DNA of 64,000 nucleotides, taken from positions 186,001-250,000 of the forward strand of contig NW_026516674.1 of the NCBI RefSeq assembly GCF_025766255.1, given 5' to 3'. Source of the DNA: Zychaea mexicana. Lineage: Eukaryota > Mucoromycota > Mucoromycetes > Mucorales > Lichtheimiaceae. Position numbers and translations under genes: made by a program. The notes beneath the pieces were generated by a model. That model was given only the letters and a program-made list of their open reading frames with translations, had not been told where the DNA came from and searched no databases. Numbering within the stretch: the first letter of the stretch is position 1; the number at the start of each line of letters is the position of its first letter. Shown here piece by piece: positions 11,251 through 24,527 of this stretch.

Positions 11251-14200
11251 TTAATAGATTTGCTGTTGATTGCTACTACTGCTGCTGCTATCATTTGGCT
11301 GTGGATAAGGATGGTGTTGTTGTTGTTGTTGAGGCTGACCTCCCTGCGGCTGTTGCTCGATAGTAGTAGTAGTTGTTGTAATGTTAGATTGGGTATAAGG
11401 CAGCGTCGTCGTTGCGGATGAAGCTGGCATCGTCACATGAAATTGATTAGATACAAATGTTTGCGCTGGATGATGCGGTGAATTGGGATGCGAAATATGC
11501 GGATGAGGAGGAGGAGGAGGATGCTGTTGTTGTTGTTGTTGTGAAGTATTAGGAGTGGTTGTAGTAGTAGTAGTAGTTGTGATTGGAGTGGGCGATTGTT
11601 GAAGCGATATCGCAGTGTGCTGTTGTTGCTGGAAATCCAGAGTGGGAGGTGGCATCGAGCCAGCGATGCCATAACCCGGATAAACTGCAGCTGCTGGAGC
11701 TATTAATATAGATTGCTGTGGTGGGTCATCTGAGTTTGCTGTTAATGGAGTCGTTGCTGATAATGATGAGGATGAGGATGCTATTTCGTGAGTTTTTTCA
11801 TGTTTCTTCAATGAACGCGCATGGTAGTATGCTTTGCCGCATCCCTTCGCTTCACAAATGAACGGCCGTACATTGGAATGCGTCTTGATGTGCGTCGTCA
11901 ACGAGTCTGGTCGTGAGAATCGCTTTTCGCAGCCTGGCTTCGTACATTCAAATGGTCGCTCGCCCGTGTGTGTTCGTAGATGATTGTACATTTTGTGTCG
12001 TTTCGTAAACGGTTTTTGGTTTCGAGCACATCCTTGCCATTCGCAGCTATATGTTGGCTATTGTGGTGCATGTACACAATAACAAACATAAACAAACAGA
12101 TAATTTCGCTATAATTAGTTTCCTCTTCTCTGTCGCCTCACATGATCCATGTAGCAAAAGCGTCTTACCTTGCCACTACCAACATGAGAATCACCAATAT
12201 GACTGATGAGTTTCTGCATCCCATCAAACTTTTGGCCACAATCCTTCCATAAGCATGAATATACGCGTTTGGTCGATGTCTCGTCGTCACTACCGCTCGC
12301 TGCAGTAGAAGTAGTAGCAGCAGAATCAGGAGCAGTTGATGACGACGCTTTTGCCACTGTCTTGGTGTCCCCATCAACGTTCATATCTTCATATTTCTTG
12401 CCTGCATATTGACATGCAGGTTTCTCGTCTTCTCCCTTGCCTTCCTTGATATCGCGTTGATCGATTGCTGGTGTAGCAGCAGCAGCAGCTGAAGAAGAAA
12501 TTATCGATGATGATGATGATGACACTACTGCTCCTGTTGCTGCAGACGATGATGCAGATAAAGATGGTCTTGCAAACATATTAGACTCTTCTTCCTTGAT
12601 CTGTGGACTATTTTGTAACGATCCTGTGCGTTTTTCCTGCTCGAGTTCCACCAGTCGTGCAATCAGCTCGTCGCGAGACATTGATTCGTACTTTTCCGAT
12701 GACGATGATTCAGCAGCAGCGGATGTAGATGAACAAGTAGCAGCTGATGAAGCAGGACGACGTCGGCACGGTGCAGACAGGATCTTAAGACCGAGTTCAG
12801 CGGGCGTCGGTGGAGGCGGCAATGTGAGCGGACCCAATGCTTGTCGTTGTTGTTCTTTGATAAACCGTTTCATAGCCAACGAAGGCTTGTTGCCATTATT
12901 ACTGCTGTTGCTACTGCCGCTGCTGCTGCCATTGTTGTTGTTGTTGTTATTCTGATGGTGTGGATCATCGAGTGAAAACACAGACGGTGTCATGGGAGAC
13001 TCGGTGCCAATGGGCGTTGACGCATTGCTACCAGTATTGAAATGATGATCAAAGCTCATGCGGTGTTCATCTAAGAGTGCAGCAGCAGTATGTGGTATAT
13101 CGAATGTAATCCCCTTCGATGCTGTTGCAGTTGTTGCCGAGGCAGGGATGTCCAACTGCGTAGGGAATGGGCTGGACATTGTATGTCGTCGTGCCTTTTT
13201 CCGCGAGCTGTTGCCTCTCGAGATGACGGTGTCATCGGATAACGAGTGTTTTTGTTTTTGATTTAGCATGAGCACTGCAGTAGTGGTGTCAGCTGTCTGT
13301 GTCACCGTTGATGGTTGTACCAGTCCCGCTTGCTGTTGTGATGACATGATAAGCTGCATTTGTTGTGGTTGCTGTTGTTGCTGCTCTTGATCAATAGGTG
13401 TTTGCGCGGAATGTTGCTGTTGCTGTGGTTCCTGCTGATTAATATTGTTGCTATTCGAGGTATCCGATACCGATGCTGCGGCTGCATTGAACTGATTGAG
13501 TGGGATACCAGAATGAAATGCAGCTATGGCGTTCTGTTGTGCTGCCGCTGCCACTGCAGCAGCAGCAGCTACTGCTGCGTCATGCTGGTGTTGCTGTTGC
13601 TGTAATTCCATAGGTGACTGTACAGGATGGAAATGTTGTTGTTGTTGTTGTTGTTGTTGAGACATTGGAGGAGGAGCAGGAGAGTGTTGAAGTTGAAGAT
13701 GAGCAGTAGCGGGAAGAGCTTGTGCAGCAGATAGCGCTGAAGGCTGTTCAAGATTTGGAGAACTATTTATCATATCTTGAATCAATTGCTGATGATCCAC
13801 AGGTGTCTGTGGCTGTGATGAAGGCTGTTGTGGATGGAAGTGCTGTTGATAAAGTGGTGAAGGCATTGGCGTGCTATGATTGCTGTTGTTTGCACCATTT
13901 TGACCCATCAAAACGCTGTCCATTAATGCAAGTTCCTGATCAATTGTGGTAGAAGGCGACGGTTGCGCTGGAGGTGGCATCGACTACATATCATGATATG
14001 TTCCAATATATAGTTAGTTTCGACAAAAATGAACATGCAAGGATTACACACACACAAGCTCTTGCATAACGGGTGTATTTAATATTACCTGGTGTAAATT
14101 TATTGGCTCATTAGGTGTATGCAATGGTGCAGGAATCAAGGAAGGTTCAGCACTCGGTTGTGGTTGCTGTGGTGTCTGTTGCGGCATGGCTGTAGGAGCA

Positions 14201-14445
14201 GCTAGTACTTCTGCAGACAAAATGTCTTGCTGCCCGAGATTAATTTGCGGACTAATTACATTAGCACCAGCAGTAGTACCGTTGTTTTGGTTGTCATTGC
14301 CGTGGTGGTGTTGCTGTTGCTGTTGTGTCAAGACCATTCCTGCAGACCCCGCGTTGTCGTTACTGTGGGCAGTAGGAATGGGTTTGCGAATGGGGTCAAA
14401 CACTTGGTGTTCCGACGCCATGAACTGCTGATTATTGTTCAGCAT
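11251..14445 (-). CDS. GLI-like four-finger C2H2 transcription factor with polyQ/polyN tracts
   Basis: Predicted DNA-binding regulator. Three exons, 14445-14056, 13983-12169 and 12057-11251, join in frame to 1003 residues; the introns (14055-13984 and 12168-12058) are GT-AG. Exons 1-2 are dominated by Gln, Asn, Ser and Ala runs. The finger block is near residues 700-826. Finger 1 is C-x4-C-x12-H-x4-H (SCLWKDCGQKFD...SHIGDSH). Finger 2 is C-x4-C-x15-H-x3-H (SCEWQGCARNQKPFTKRHK). Fingers 3 and 4 are C-x4-C-x12-H-x3-H (ECTKPGCEKRFSRPDSL; ICEAKGCGKAYYHARSL). The CxWxxC start, the long finger-2 loop with KPF, and the GC(E/G)K(R/A)F/Y fingers are the GLI/GLIS/ZIC layout rather than PacC or Zap1. 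The Gln/Asn/Pro-rich C-terminal tail could activate transcription. Targets are unknown. It shares a divergent promoter with TPR. Confidence 0.9.
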
Positions 14446-15474
14446 AATGTTACTTTTCGTATTCTTGTGTCAGGCACGAAAGGAACCAAGAGCTTTTTCG
14501 AGAAAAAAAAAGGCTGTGTCAAAAATCGCCACTGTGCAGTGTGGAGAGCCAAAAGCAGCTGAGTGTGGATTTTTTTACAGAATTTTTCAAAGTGCCCACT
14601 CCACAGCAGTGGTCTTTTAGGAAAATATCCAAAAACCTTGCTTGTTTCAATTAGAAAGCTGTGGATACAGGTAATTAGTAGTGAATGATCTGGCGCACTT
14701 TAAGAAGAGTGGGCAGGGCAGGGAGGTGTAGTGTACAACTGATCAAAGCAACTTTTAGACCCAAAATCTAACTCTTGCTGTGGAGAGCTGAGATGCTGAA
14801 ATGTGACTTGCTTTTTTTTACTCGGAATAGCAGAGCTCCAATGTGCTGAATGCTCGCTCCCGACTTGTGCTGCCTGTGTAGTACTTCGTCTTTACTGATA
14901 TAATGTACAGTGATCAACACTCAGATTGCTCTAAAGAGGGGTTTCACTGTAGTGTGTGTCTATACGCGCATATTCACTGTTACTGTGATGGCGCCAAAGC
15001 ACCGCTCACAAGCATATCCTCAAAGAGTCAGTAGTGCTATCCGACAGGACGTTCCTACTAACTCTGCTGCATACTGTGATACCGCATCGGTACTGGTATC
15101 ATTTTCCTCTTTTGCGACTTTTAACCTGTGTTGTCAATTAAATGAGCCGATGATATAACACATGTTCTCCGCAAGAACAAGGCTATATGGTGAGAACCAC
15201 CTGAAGAGATGGATACAGAAAAGACTCATAGTGTCAAGGAGGGAACGATATTAGAATCCTCCTCAATTAATGTAAATGATATGAATCGAAAAAGATAGCA
15301 CATCACCGTCTAAACGTCTCTTCATAGATTTCTGCCACTCGGCAAGCTACCGGAATTTCAGCCAATCACATAGCGTGGATTCTGATATCTAAATTTTACA
15401 ACCGACAGCAGCAAAGAGCGAACGCATTGTCATCGGCTTCTTTCGCGTTCCCCAAGACACTTACACACATAGTA
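14446..15474. promoter_or_regulatory. Divergent promoter region between GLI-like factor and TPR
   Basis: About 1 kb between two divergently transcribed genes. It holds five copies of TGTGGA (either strand) within 14540-14784: 14540, 14564, 14600 (as TCCACA), 14660 and 14779. Three share a CTGTGGA core and two an AGTGTGGA core. By base chance fewer than one would be expected in that span, so it may be a factor-binding cluster; that role is inferred. Confidence 0.4.
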
Positions 15475-18400
15475 ATGTCCTCTCCGCCTCCAGCAGTAAC
15501 ACCTGCTGCTGATGAGCCGGAACAACAACAACAACAACAACAGCAGCAGCAGCAGCAGCAGCAAGGTAGGTATTTTTCCACAGCACTCTGTGTCGAAAAC
15601 AATAACCAAAAAAACACTCAATCTTATAATAAATGCTGTTTTTGTTTAGACATTCCAACGGAAACGCAAACCACCGTACCAGAAGAAGAAAAAAAAGGAG
15701 AAGCAGAAGAAACATTAACACCAGCAGAATCTACCATTGACAACGAGGCAGATGCTACTACTGCTACTACAAATGCTACTGCTGTTCCTGATACGGAGCC
15801 CAGCGTTCAGCCTTCAGAAGAAAAAGTGACGCCAACAGAGTCAGCTATGGAATCAACTACTGTCATTTCGACTCCTGCTGCCACTTCCCCAGGTGCACCC
15901 ACAACTACTGAAAGTCAAGAACCTACACAGCAACGTATGTACCTTTGATTTATGATGATCGTACTCCCTTCTACATTCGTGATCCTCAACTTCGAAAATC
16001 TATAGACGATGTTATTACTGAAGAGTATGACGCAAGTCAACGGCAAGTCAACGATTTGATCGCTTCATTACGAATGGATCTATTGTCATCGAGGAGTACG
16101 TATAATTTATATATAAAACCAGAAGAAGTGACCTTGTCTATGTGTACTTTCCCAATTATTCAATTTTGTTTGGAATTACAGGTGAAGTAGCATCGCTTAA
16201 AGGCAAAGTGAATAGCCTTACGGTGCAGAATCTGGATTTGACGATCAAATACCATGCGGATGACAGCAAAGATGCTGCAAACAAGGTAAAGTGCACTATA
16301 TTTGATCTAGTACACATGACGAATGACATGCTAAATAAGATGTGTTTTTGACAGCTTCAAGTGCAGCTGCTGGAACAAAGATTGGATGAACTCAAGAAAA
16401 ATGAGTTCGAACATCACCAAAGGATTCTTGACATGGAGCAGACACAAAGTATTTTGAAAGATGAAAAGGTACACATGAAAAAGAGATTTAAAAATGCGTA
16501 CATAGTCCCCAACAAGCTGTTCTAAAAAATTGTGAACCTTTAGCAAAAACAATACCACGAACACCTTGCTGAAAAAGCAGCATTACAAAAAGAACGCGAC
16601 AACTTAACGAAAAAATACAACGATCTACAACTTGAATTAACCAACTGCCATGCTGAAGCGAGCTCGACAAAAATCGAAAAGAAGACGCTCCAGCAACGAC
16701 TCGATGAACTTGAATTAAACCGCATGGGTGATGCCAAAGCCCACGAGGACATGATTGCCATTTTTGAGAAACAACAAAAAGAATCCGAAGCCCAACTTCA
16801 AAACGCCATCGCCGCTGAAGCACGCGCACGACAGGATGCAAAGAGTATTCAAGAACGATTTCAAAAAGAAAACGATCAATTGCAGCAGCAGCTTGTCGAG
16901 TGCCAAGATCGTTTGAGCATTATCCGGTCGCGCAGTGACGGCTCATCACCTTCTGATACAGCACTTGGCACAACAACGCTTCCTGACGGCAAACACGGTA
17001 ATCTTATCCAGCTTATGCGACGCTATGAAGAAGGCGGCAAGAGCTGGGAATGTATCTATGAAGACTACTTTGAGTTGAAGGACGCGCATAGCAAGGCTGT
17101 TGCACAATGTGAAACCATGCGGGTGGCGAACGAGCAATTGATGCGCGAACAACGTGACAAGGAGCAACGGTATCAGCGTATGGAAGTCGAGTATCGTCGT
17201 CTGCATTCAGAAACCGAGGCAGTTCGTGATCGAGCAAGACGATCTGAGACGGCTCAAAATGAAAATGAACAAGTGGTAATTAATGACGAAAGAGGGTTGG
17301 ATCACGTACATCAGTAAGTCGGTAGATTGATTGTTAACAATATGAAATCTGGCAACATAAATAGGTGAACAGTCTTCATGCCAAAATTGGCGAGCTTCAG
17401 CGCAAAAACAACGACTTGCAAACGTCACTTGGTGAGGTTGCATACCAGCTACGTCAAGTCATTTGCGACGTTGAAAGCCGAAACGAAATGCTGCCACCTG
17501 GTGTTAAGAGCTCCTCTGATCTTTTACAATATGCCAGCCAGTCACCCGAATTCAGCCATGAAGACCTGACCTTTAACAATGTTGCGCAACTCCAAGAACA
17601 AAACCAAAAACTTTTGGAACGAATTCGAAAGCTCGATGAAGATGTCAAGGAAAAGACGCGTGCTGCAGAGCAATTGCGGCAAGAAGGACTTGATGCTGAG
17701 GAAAAGTATACCCTGTCCCTTAATCAGGCCCAGGAAACCATCAAAGATCTTAACTACTCGGTCATTTCGCTTGAGCGGAGGTAAACAATATTTCGATGGT
17801 AGCAGAAAAGGAAATGTGCCAGTTACTAAGATATCTATGGTAGACTACAAGCTACTATTAAACAGCGAGACATGTACAAGCTGGGCGTATCAGAAGACGA
17901 CGCTACATCTGAACAGGCACATGGCGACAATATACCCAATAACACCACAACTCAGCCGCAGCAACAAGAAGAAGACGAAGAAGATGAGGCTTACCGATAT
18001 GCAATGCAACAGAATATGAAACAGCTTCAGACTGAATTACAAGAAGCACAAACCGCTGCATCTGCATCCAACTCACGACTCAAGATCACCGAAGCCGAAA
18101 TCATCAAACTGCGTAAAGAATGTCAGGATCTGCTTCAGACGCAAGCCTCGCGTTCAGCTGAACTCAAAGATCTTCGCACGCGCAATGCAGAGCTTCAGTG
18201 TCGTTTGTCAGAAAACGAAAAACATCTAGCGAACTACCACAATGAACTTTTGTCCTATCGCTCACAGCAAGAAATGCTGCGCGTCCAGAACACGTCGTTA
18301 CGCAGCGAGCTCGATTTTAGTCACCAGATGCACAAGAAGCTTGCTGAACACCACGCAACATTATCATCTCGTTGCGCTCATTTGACCAGTCTATTGCACA

Positions 18401-21400
18401 GCGTGACCACAAAGAACAAGGATAGCACCAGTGCACAGACCGAAGGTATCAGTCTCCTCAAGAAGCAGATTGAGGCACAGGACAAGGAGCTCGAGAACCT
18501 GCGCGTAAAGCTAGAAAGTGCTCAACAAGGTCTTGCGGATGGTGATCTGCGTGAACAAGACCACTGGAAGAACAAGTATAACGAAGTCCACCGGGAACTC
18601 CAGCGACTCAATGTGTCTCAACTCGAGTTACAAAAAGAGCTTGCAGCTGCCAAGGAACAGCGCATCGCACTCGAAACCAAGCTATCTCTCTTGATTAAGC
18701 AAGATGGTGGTAGCGCCGAACAGCAAGAAGTTGCAGCCGGCGAACAAGAACATCAACAGCAGCAGGCGGAAGGACAAGAGGATGGTACTTTTGAGGCTCG
18801 CTATACCGAGTTGGCCGCAGCCAATATGGAGTTGGACAAGTTGCGCTTGCAAATTGCAGATTATGAAGAGCAGCTCGAAAAGCAACGACAGGAGACTGAA
18901 AAGATGGCCAAGGATCACGACGAGTTTACCACGGATATGCAGAGTAAGCTGGTCAAGTTACATCAAGACCTGAGCGACCGTGATGGTATGATCAAGGCAG
19001 CACAAACGGCCACAGAAGATATTCAGCGTCTTAAGCTTGAACGAGTTGAAGCTGAGCAGCAATGGTCTGCCGCACGAGAGGCTCTTAATGGTGAAAAGGA
19101 GGCGCTGCAACAAAGAGTGCAAGAATACGAAGAGGAAGCAGCCCGCTTACGGCAACAGATCGAGACGCAGACAGAGCTTATCAATGAGGGCAAGGAGAAG
19201 TTAGAGCTGGAAGTCAGTACACACGTTGATGACAATGAGACCATCAAGAGCTTACGTGAAGAATCGAGTCGGTTGACAGAAGAGATTTCAACAGCCAAGA
19301 ACGAGCTCACAACACTTCAGAGCCGACTACAAATAAGTGAAGAGTCATATAGTAAACAGAAAGAACAATGGGAAGTTACTGAGAGCAGACTCAAAACCGA
19401 GTAAGTGATCATTCGTTCTTTCTTTTCGTATAAGGTTTAATGAATAGTTGGCGCTTCTTATTGGGAGATGATATAAGAAGAGATAGTATAAGAAACGAAC
19501 CACTAATGCGACAATGGATAACTATAGACTTGAAAACTCCTCGAAACGATTTGACGAGCTGCTTCAATCGCTTGCAGCCGAACAGCAGGGTGCTACAGCA
19601 GCAGAAGACCAATCTGCAGACTCAAACATGCCGATACCGATGGACGTGTCGAACAAGTCGAAGGAGCAACTTGAGCTTCTTGTGGTATCTGTTCGACAAA
19701 AGAACGAAATATTGCAACGACAGTACAAGGCTGCCATAAGCAAGACGGACCAACTGCGCTCTGACCTCCAGTTTACACAAAAGCAGGTTGCAGCATTCAA
19801 GGCACAGGTAGAAGCCGTGCGTGCGCAAAACGTTGAGATCGAAAGCAAATGTCAAGAAGCAACACGAAAAGCACAGGATGAAGCTGTTGTCTACAAGGAA
19901 AACAACACCCAACTTCGCACAACTATTGCCGACTTACGTTCGCAAGTATGCACTCTTGAGAAGCAGGCAACTGAGAGCAAGGCAGCAGTTCAGCCCTTGA
20001 CAGGTACTTATATAAGAGATAAAACGATGAGTGTTTAAAAGATTATAGATTAACATGTATATTATTATAGACAAAGTGGCGACTTTGGAAGCACAGATCA
20101 AGGCTCATACTGAAACTATTGAGACTCTCGAAAAGAGCAAACAGGAATGGGATACTCGAACTGCGCAGATCATGTCCAAGTACAATGTAAGTAATCCTTT
20201 TATATCTAGTTTATCCATACAATCGTATCAACTTTGTACTAATATGACTATGCCTGTAATTGGCAATGTAATTTTTAAAGAAACTGGATCCTGCTGAAGT
20301 GGAGGCTGCTAAACAAGAACGCGATGCCATGAAAGCCCAAATAGAACCCCTTGAAAAGGCCAAGACTGAGGCCGAGGCGAAATTGAAAACTCTTGAAGAG
20401 CAAAAGACAGCACTTGAAAAAGAACTTGAAGAAACCAAAACAAAGGTAATTTTCCACACAATTGGGGGGTCGGGAGAACACGACAAAAGGATGTCTTTTG
20501 TTGACTTAACTGGACCGGAATTCAGGTCACAAGATTCCAAAACGCTGCCTTGAATTTCAAGAAGCGTATGGAGCAAGCACAGGAGCAGTTGAAAAATACT
20601 GCGGCATCTCCTGCTCCAGCATCTGCGCCTGCTTCCCCAGCTCCTGCTGGAAGTGGTAATGCTGTAAGTGTGCTATATTTCATCACTTTGTGTGTATATC
20701 CTCGCCAAGCTACTATGTTATTGATATGTAGCTTGCTATAGGCCGATGATGAAGAGAAGAAGGCACTAGAAGAGAAATTACAAAAGGCCATTAGTGAAAA
20801 GGAGCAAGCAGAAACGAATTTGGCGCAACGCGTGAACCTACACACTGAGCTGCAGGTTTGTATCAGTCAATTAGTGAGTTTCTGATCGTATAAATCGACT
20901 AATAATACCTTTAATATATTAGGGAAAACACAAGGGTCTCTTGGAAAGAACGCGCGCCATCCTCGCAGAAAAGGTATTTGTTTTATTTACAACCCTTCCT
21001 TGCAGCCTATAACATAAAAGTATCCTTTCTCGGTGTTTCCTTAACAAGATTTATTGGCACATAGAATACTCTGGCCCAAGCCCACAAGGACTGTGAAGAA
21101 AACATCAGCAAACTTCGGGAAGAACTGAAAAAGTCAACGGAAGATCTCAACAAGTCCACTGAGGAGCTGAACCAACAAAAGGACGAGACCAAGAAAGCCA
21201 AGGAAGAAGCGGCGAAGCTGACCTCTGAGCTGGAAGCAGTCAACAAGGCAAAGATGGAAGCGGAGATGGAGGCACAAAGGGGCAAAGTCAAGCAATCATT
21301 CGACCAAAGTAAGATCACGCGGCTGACAAAGGAACTGGAAGAGTTCAAGAAACGTGCCAGAGAAGAGGACGACGATAAGCAGGCCGAGGAGGCACCAGCT

Positions 21401-21439
21401 GCAAAAATGCAAAAGCAAGAAAATAATGCAGCCGAGTGA
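15475..21439 (+). CDS. MLP1: Nuclear basket coiled-coil nucleoporin TPR/Mlp1
   Basis: Very long coiled-coil protein of the nuclear pore basket (vertebrate TPR, yeast Mlp1/Mlp2), acting in mRNA quality control and pore anchoring. The ATG at 15475 is preferred; the frame is open upstream only from a TTG. The N-terminus has a 14-residue Gln run (six CAA, seven CAG, one CAA at 15523-15564) and an acidic Thr/Pro-rich linker. Thousands of bases of heptad-rich sequence follow. The diagnostic TPR/MLP segment is at about 17500-17640: LLQYASQSPEFSHEDLTFNN followed by VAQLQEQNQKLLERIRKLDE. The C-terminal region has Ala/Pro repeats (about 20608-20660), and the tail is KR-acidic (KKRAREEDDDKQAEE), ending AAE. 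Around fourteen short introns are required, and some internal edges (for example near 15935-16010) are ambiguous. Confidence 0.88.
15523..15564 (+). repeat. CAA/CAG trinucleotide run encoding polyglutamine
   Basis: Six CAA, seven uninterrupted CAG, then CAA, directly before a GT donor at about 15566. It codes 14 Gln near the TPR N-terminus and is likely length-variable between strains. Confidence 0.9.
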
Positions 21440-21690
21440 TAAAGAGAAGCAATAACCTGTAATATACGCACAACATCCTTTCCATCATTGCAATCAACAA
21501 CCTAAACATCCATCTTTACATAACACACACCATCATCCTTACTCTGTCTGCCAACAAAAATATTGATAAAAACTCACATTCTGATAATATGTTGACATAA
21601 TACTACAAAACTCCATTTATTTCCAGTTTCAAAAGACTAACTGGATGGCCATGATCCAGTAAACGCTGTCAAAGAAGTAGAGTCATTATT

Positions 21691-22443
21691 CTACTTTGCA
21701 TCTGGACAATCGCCTTGTTTCTCGGGTGCCGTGGCAATGAATTCTGGTAGGCTCATCAGGTTGCTATGGATCGACGAGATGGTAGGAAAACGCGACATAT
21801 TCACCGAGAACCGCATGGCATTGTAGACCTGAGGCACCAACACGAAATCCGCCATGGTCACGTTATCACCCACGCAGTATTTGCCTGGAATATCTTCTTG
21901 CTTGATGGTGGCGAGCTTGGCCTCCAGCGCCTCGAAACCTCGTACAACATGCACTTGCGACCAGTCGGTACGCTTTTCCATATCGTCTCCGGCAATCTCG
22001 GCAACCAAGGCTGGATTCTGAATCGGATGAATGTCGCATGCAATCTCGTTGACGATTTCGCGTATTAAAGCGCGTTGATAGGGATCATTTTTGGGTAAAA
22101 GTGGACGTTCTGGATAGGCGTCCTCGATATAGTCTACAATAGCCATGCTCTGAGTCAACACTTTGCCGTCAGGAGTGATCAATGCGGGTATTTTCTTGCT
22201 TGGGTTGACTTTGGCAAAGTCTTCACTGCGCTGGATAGATCGTTCACCACCATATTATTATATTGGTGCTGCTATCATGTCACCGATCCCTTTCTCTCTG
22301 TGTATGTACAGTACCTGTTCTTGCTTGAGAAGGTTGATGGGTCGGTATTCGTACTCAATGCCCTTCCATGCAAGTGCCAAGCGGACACGCCATGTTGCCG
22401 AGGAACGATAATAGCCATAGAGCACGGGGGGTTTCTTTATCAT
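21691..22443 (-). CDS. maiA: Zeta-class glutathione S-transferase / maleylacetoacetate isomerase, copy 1
   Basis: Zeta GSTs isomerise maleylacetoacetate to fumarylacetoacetate in phenylalanine/tyrosine breakdown, using glutathione. The start is the ATG at 22443 ([15 protein letters not shown]); the longer frame opens only with GTG. One intron (about 22314 down to 22238) separates NLLKQEQ from [16 protein letters not shown]. The total of about 222 residues matches the family (human 216). Visible motifs are SSxxWRVRLAL in the glutathione site, [10 protein letters not shown] and [22 protein letters not shown] in the helical domain. The family SSCxWRVR motif here reads SSATWRVR: both serines remain but the cysteine is alanine. 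A paralog with the same change is at 30764-31582. Catalytic class is therefore inferred from fold and motifs, not from a full active site. Confidence 0.88.
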
Positions 22444-24527
22444 ATTGTCAGGAAAGGAGCTCACATTATATTGCTACTTCAGAAAAGAGGATGGAAGAAA
22501 CTGTGCTTACTTCTGCTGTCATGATTGAGGGAAGAAACAATGGGAGAAAAGATGATCTACTCAGGTTTGGCTCAAAAGTAATATTAGATTTTCCCACGGA
22601 CCAATAAAACATCGGAGGCCAGGGAACGCCAACCACTTCCGAGGAAGGCATCAGGTGCGTAAATTACCCCAATTCCCGAAGCCTGCCCTGAGAACAACAG
22701 ACCCTTGGGCCCATCTCAAAGAGCGACAGCTCTTTCTCAATAATAATTTAAGCCAAACGTGACAAGGAGTAGTGAGGACAAATAAATGAATATCAAAAAT
22801 ACATTGTCGCGCCTTAAACTAATTCTGAATACGCATATAGAGCGAAAGCTGTGAACGGAGGCGGCGACCCCTACTAAACCACGAAGTGTGCTCATGTCGA
22901 TAAGAAAAGTAGCAGAAGTTGGCATATGATACATAAGTGGAGACTGAGTTCTGCAGTCAAGCCTCACGAATCAAAGTGCGTTTTAAGTGTGCACTAGTGA
23001 ATGTATATATGCGAATTGTCGACAATCTTTATTCGTGACGTTTGTGCGTTACTCACGGTCGTGGAGTCTATTTTCAATTTTCCATTAAGTAACTGAGTAA
23101 AAGACGTGTTTGGCGACATAGTGAATGTTTCTTAGTTAGTAAGCACGCTATATTGTCTAGACTTTTACATTACCATGCTGAAGACGCGTATCCTGGTTCA
23201 ATTTCGCGTAGCTTTTCTAAAAAATGGCTCTTAAATACACGAAAAGGGCGGCTCGATTCAGCTTCTTTGTTGAGCTGTACTCTCGACAAACCGCCATGAA
23301 GTGTGATCTTGCTTATTGAACATCAGTGCTAAAATGCAGCTTTAGTCGACATCAATTACCGTGATCATTGTCGCATTATGCTATCTGTTTTGAAAGCGTG
23401 TTCTCCGTATATAGTAGTTAGTTAGACTGATTACATTCCGTGATGAGCGGATATGGACGAATTTCCAGTCTACTCTGCTTCTTAGCTACGTTACAAGCGA
23501 TTAAGATTCGTTTTACGAAATTAGTTCCTTTTAAAATAGATCTTTCTCTGCAAGCGAGTGCATGCATCAACTCGGCTTCTCAAATGATAATGTTGTCATG
23601 TTGTAAATTTTCACGTGTAATCGAAGTGTTTATTGATTGGACAAAAATGCTGCACCACAAATATGCAAAGGACTCATAATCATTTACTTGGCGGCCAAAC
23701 ATTTGCTACTACATAAAATCGAGCTTAACGCAAATTTTCTCGATTTATGATTGTTGAAGATTATCAGTTTTACGCCTTGTTGACTGTTTGCATAATCGAT
23801 TTACCATGCACATCCTTGGCTTCAACATTCTAATTAAATTAGTAGACTGATGCGCGTTGCAAGTTCATTATCATTGGTTTTATGCGATTACAGTATTTCA
23901 CCGCTTAATTCAACCTCAAGGGGTGTCATTTAAGTTGAACTATATGAGGGTTAACTCCAAGTGAAACTGGTTCAATGTATAGCCAAAACATCTTATATCG
24001 TCGCCAAAAACAAATCTCAGATCATGTACACTAATAAGAAACGTTACCTTAGAGATTACAACGCTTTGTCTTCTAGTATGACCTTGAACAAGGGACGACG
24101 TTTCCACAAAAGAATATACCATTTACAAACGAGCAACGAATAATTAACGTACAAGCAAAAAAAAAAAAGAGAAATAAAGTGTCGAAGTTTGGGTAGATTC
24201 GAAAACTTAGCAGAGGATTTTGTCAGAATGTCCACCCTACCATACACTATAGTAGTATATGACGTTGAATCGGCGATTTCCATATTGGAAAGGTAGTGTG
24301 ACATTAATGATATGCGCCGGTGCAATGTAAATTATAAGTTATTGTTCAAAACATTCCACACAATGGGGAGACTCAAAAAGCGCCGGAAGCACCTTAAAAG
24401 CGTGCAAGAGTCAAAGTACATACTCAAGTAAATTTCTTGTTCATTCAAAAAGAACTGTCAGTTTTGAAGAATCATGTGAGAGTAGTTTGTTTACATTAAG
24501 TCATCCTGCCCCTGATTGATAGCGTTA
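22444..24527. other. Gene-poor 2-kb stretch at the left edge of the accessory island
   Basis: No coding frame longer than about 80 codons, and none recognisable. It contains one perfect 7-bp hairpin with a GACA loop (22718-22735) and is otherwise AT-rich, unstructured sequence. It presumably includes the promoter of the first zeta GST; the rest may be eroded mobile-element DNA, which I could not establish. Confidence 0.35.

Noticed and set aside
12596..12955. 119-codon plus-strand frame ending in a long Leu run
   Set aside because: Antisense translation of the polyN/polyS tracts of the zinc-finger gene; not a membrane protein.
15427..15474. Upstream extension of TPR
   Set aside because: The frame opens with TTG rather than ATG; the ATG at 15475 is the first usable start.
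1..21439. Functional cluster of nuclear pore genes (Nup170 and TPR)
   Set aside because: Only two members, separated by five unrelated genes; co-location is most simply chance.
21007..21471. 154-codon minus-strand Ser/Leu-rich frame
   Set aside because: Mirror of the last TPR exon; Lys/Glu-rich coiled-coil DNA commonly reads as Leu/Phe/Ser on the other strand.
22718..22735. 7-bp hairpin AAAGAGC-GACA-GCTCTTT
   Set aside because: Looks like a bacterial terminator but has no partner transcript or U-tract, and the context is fungal; likely chance.
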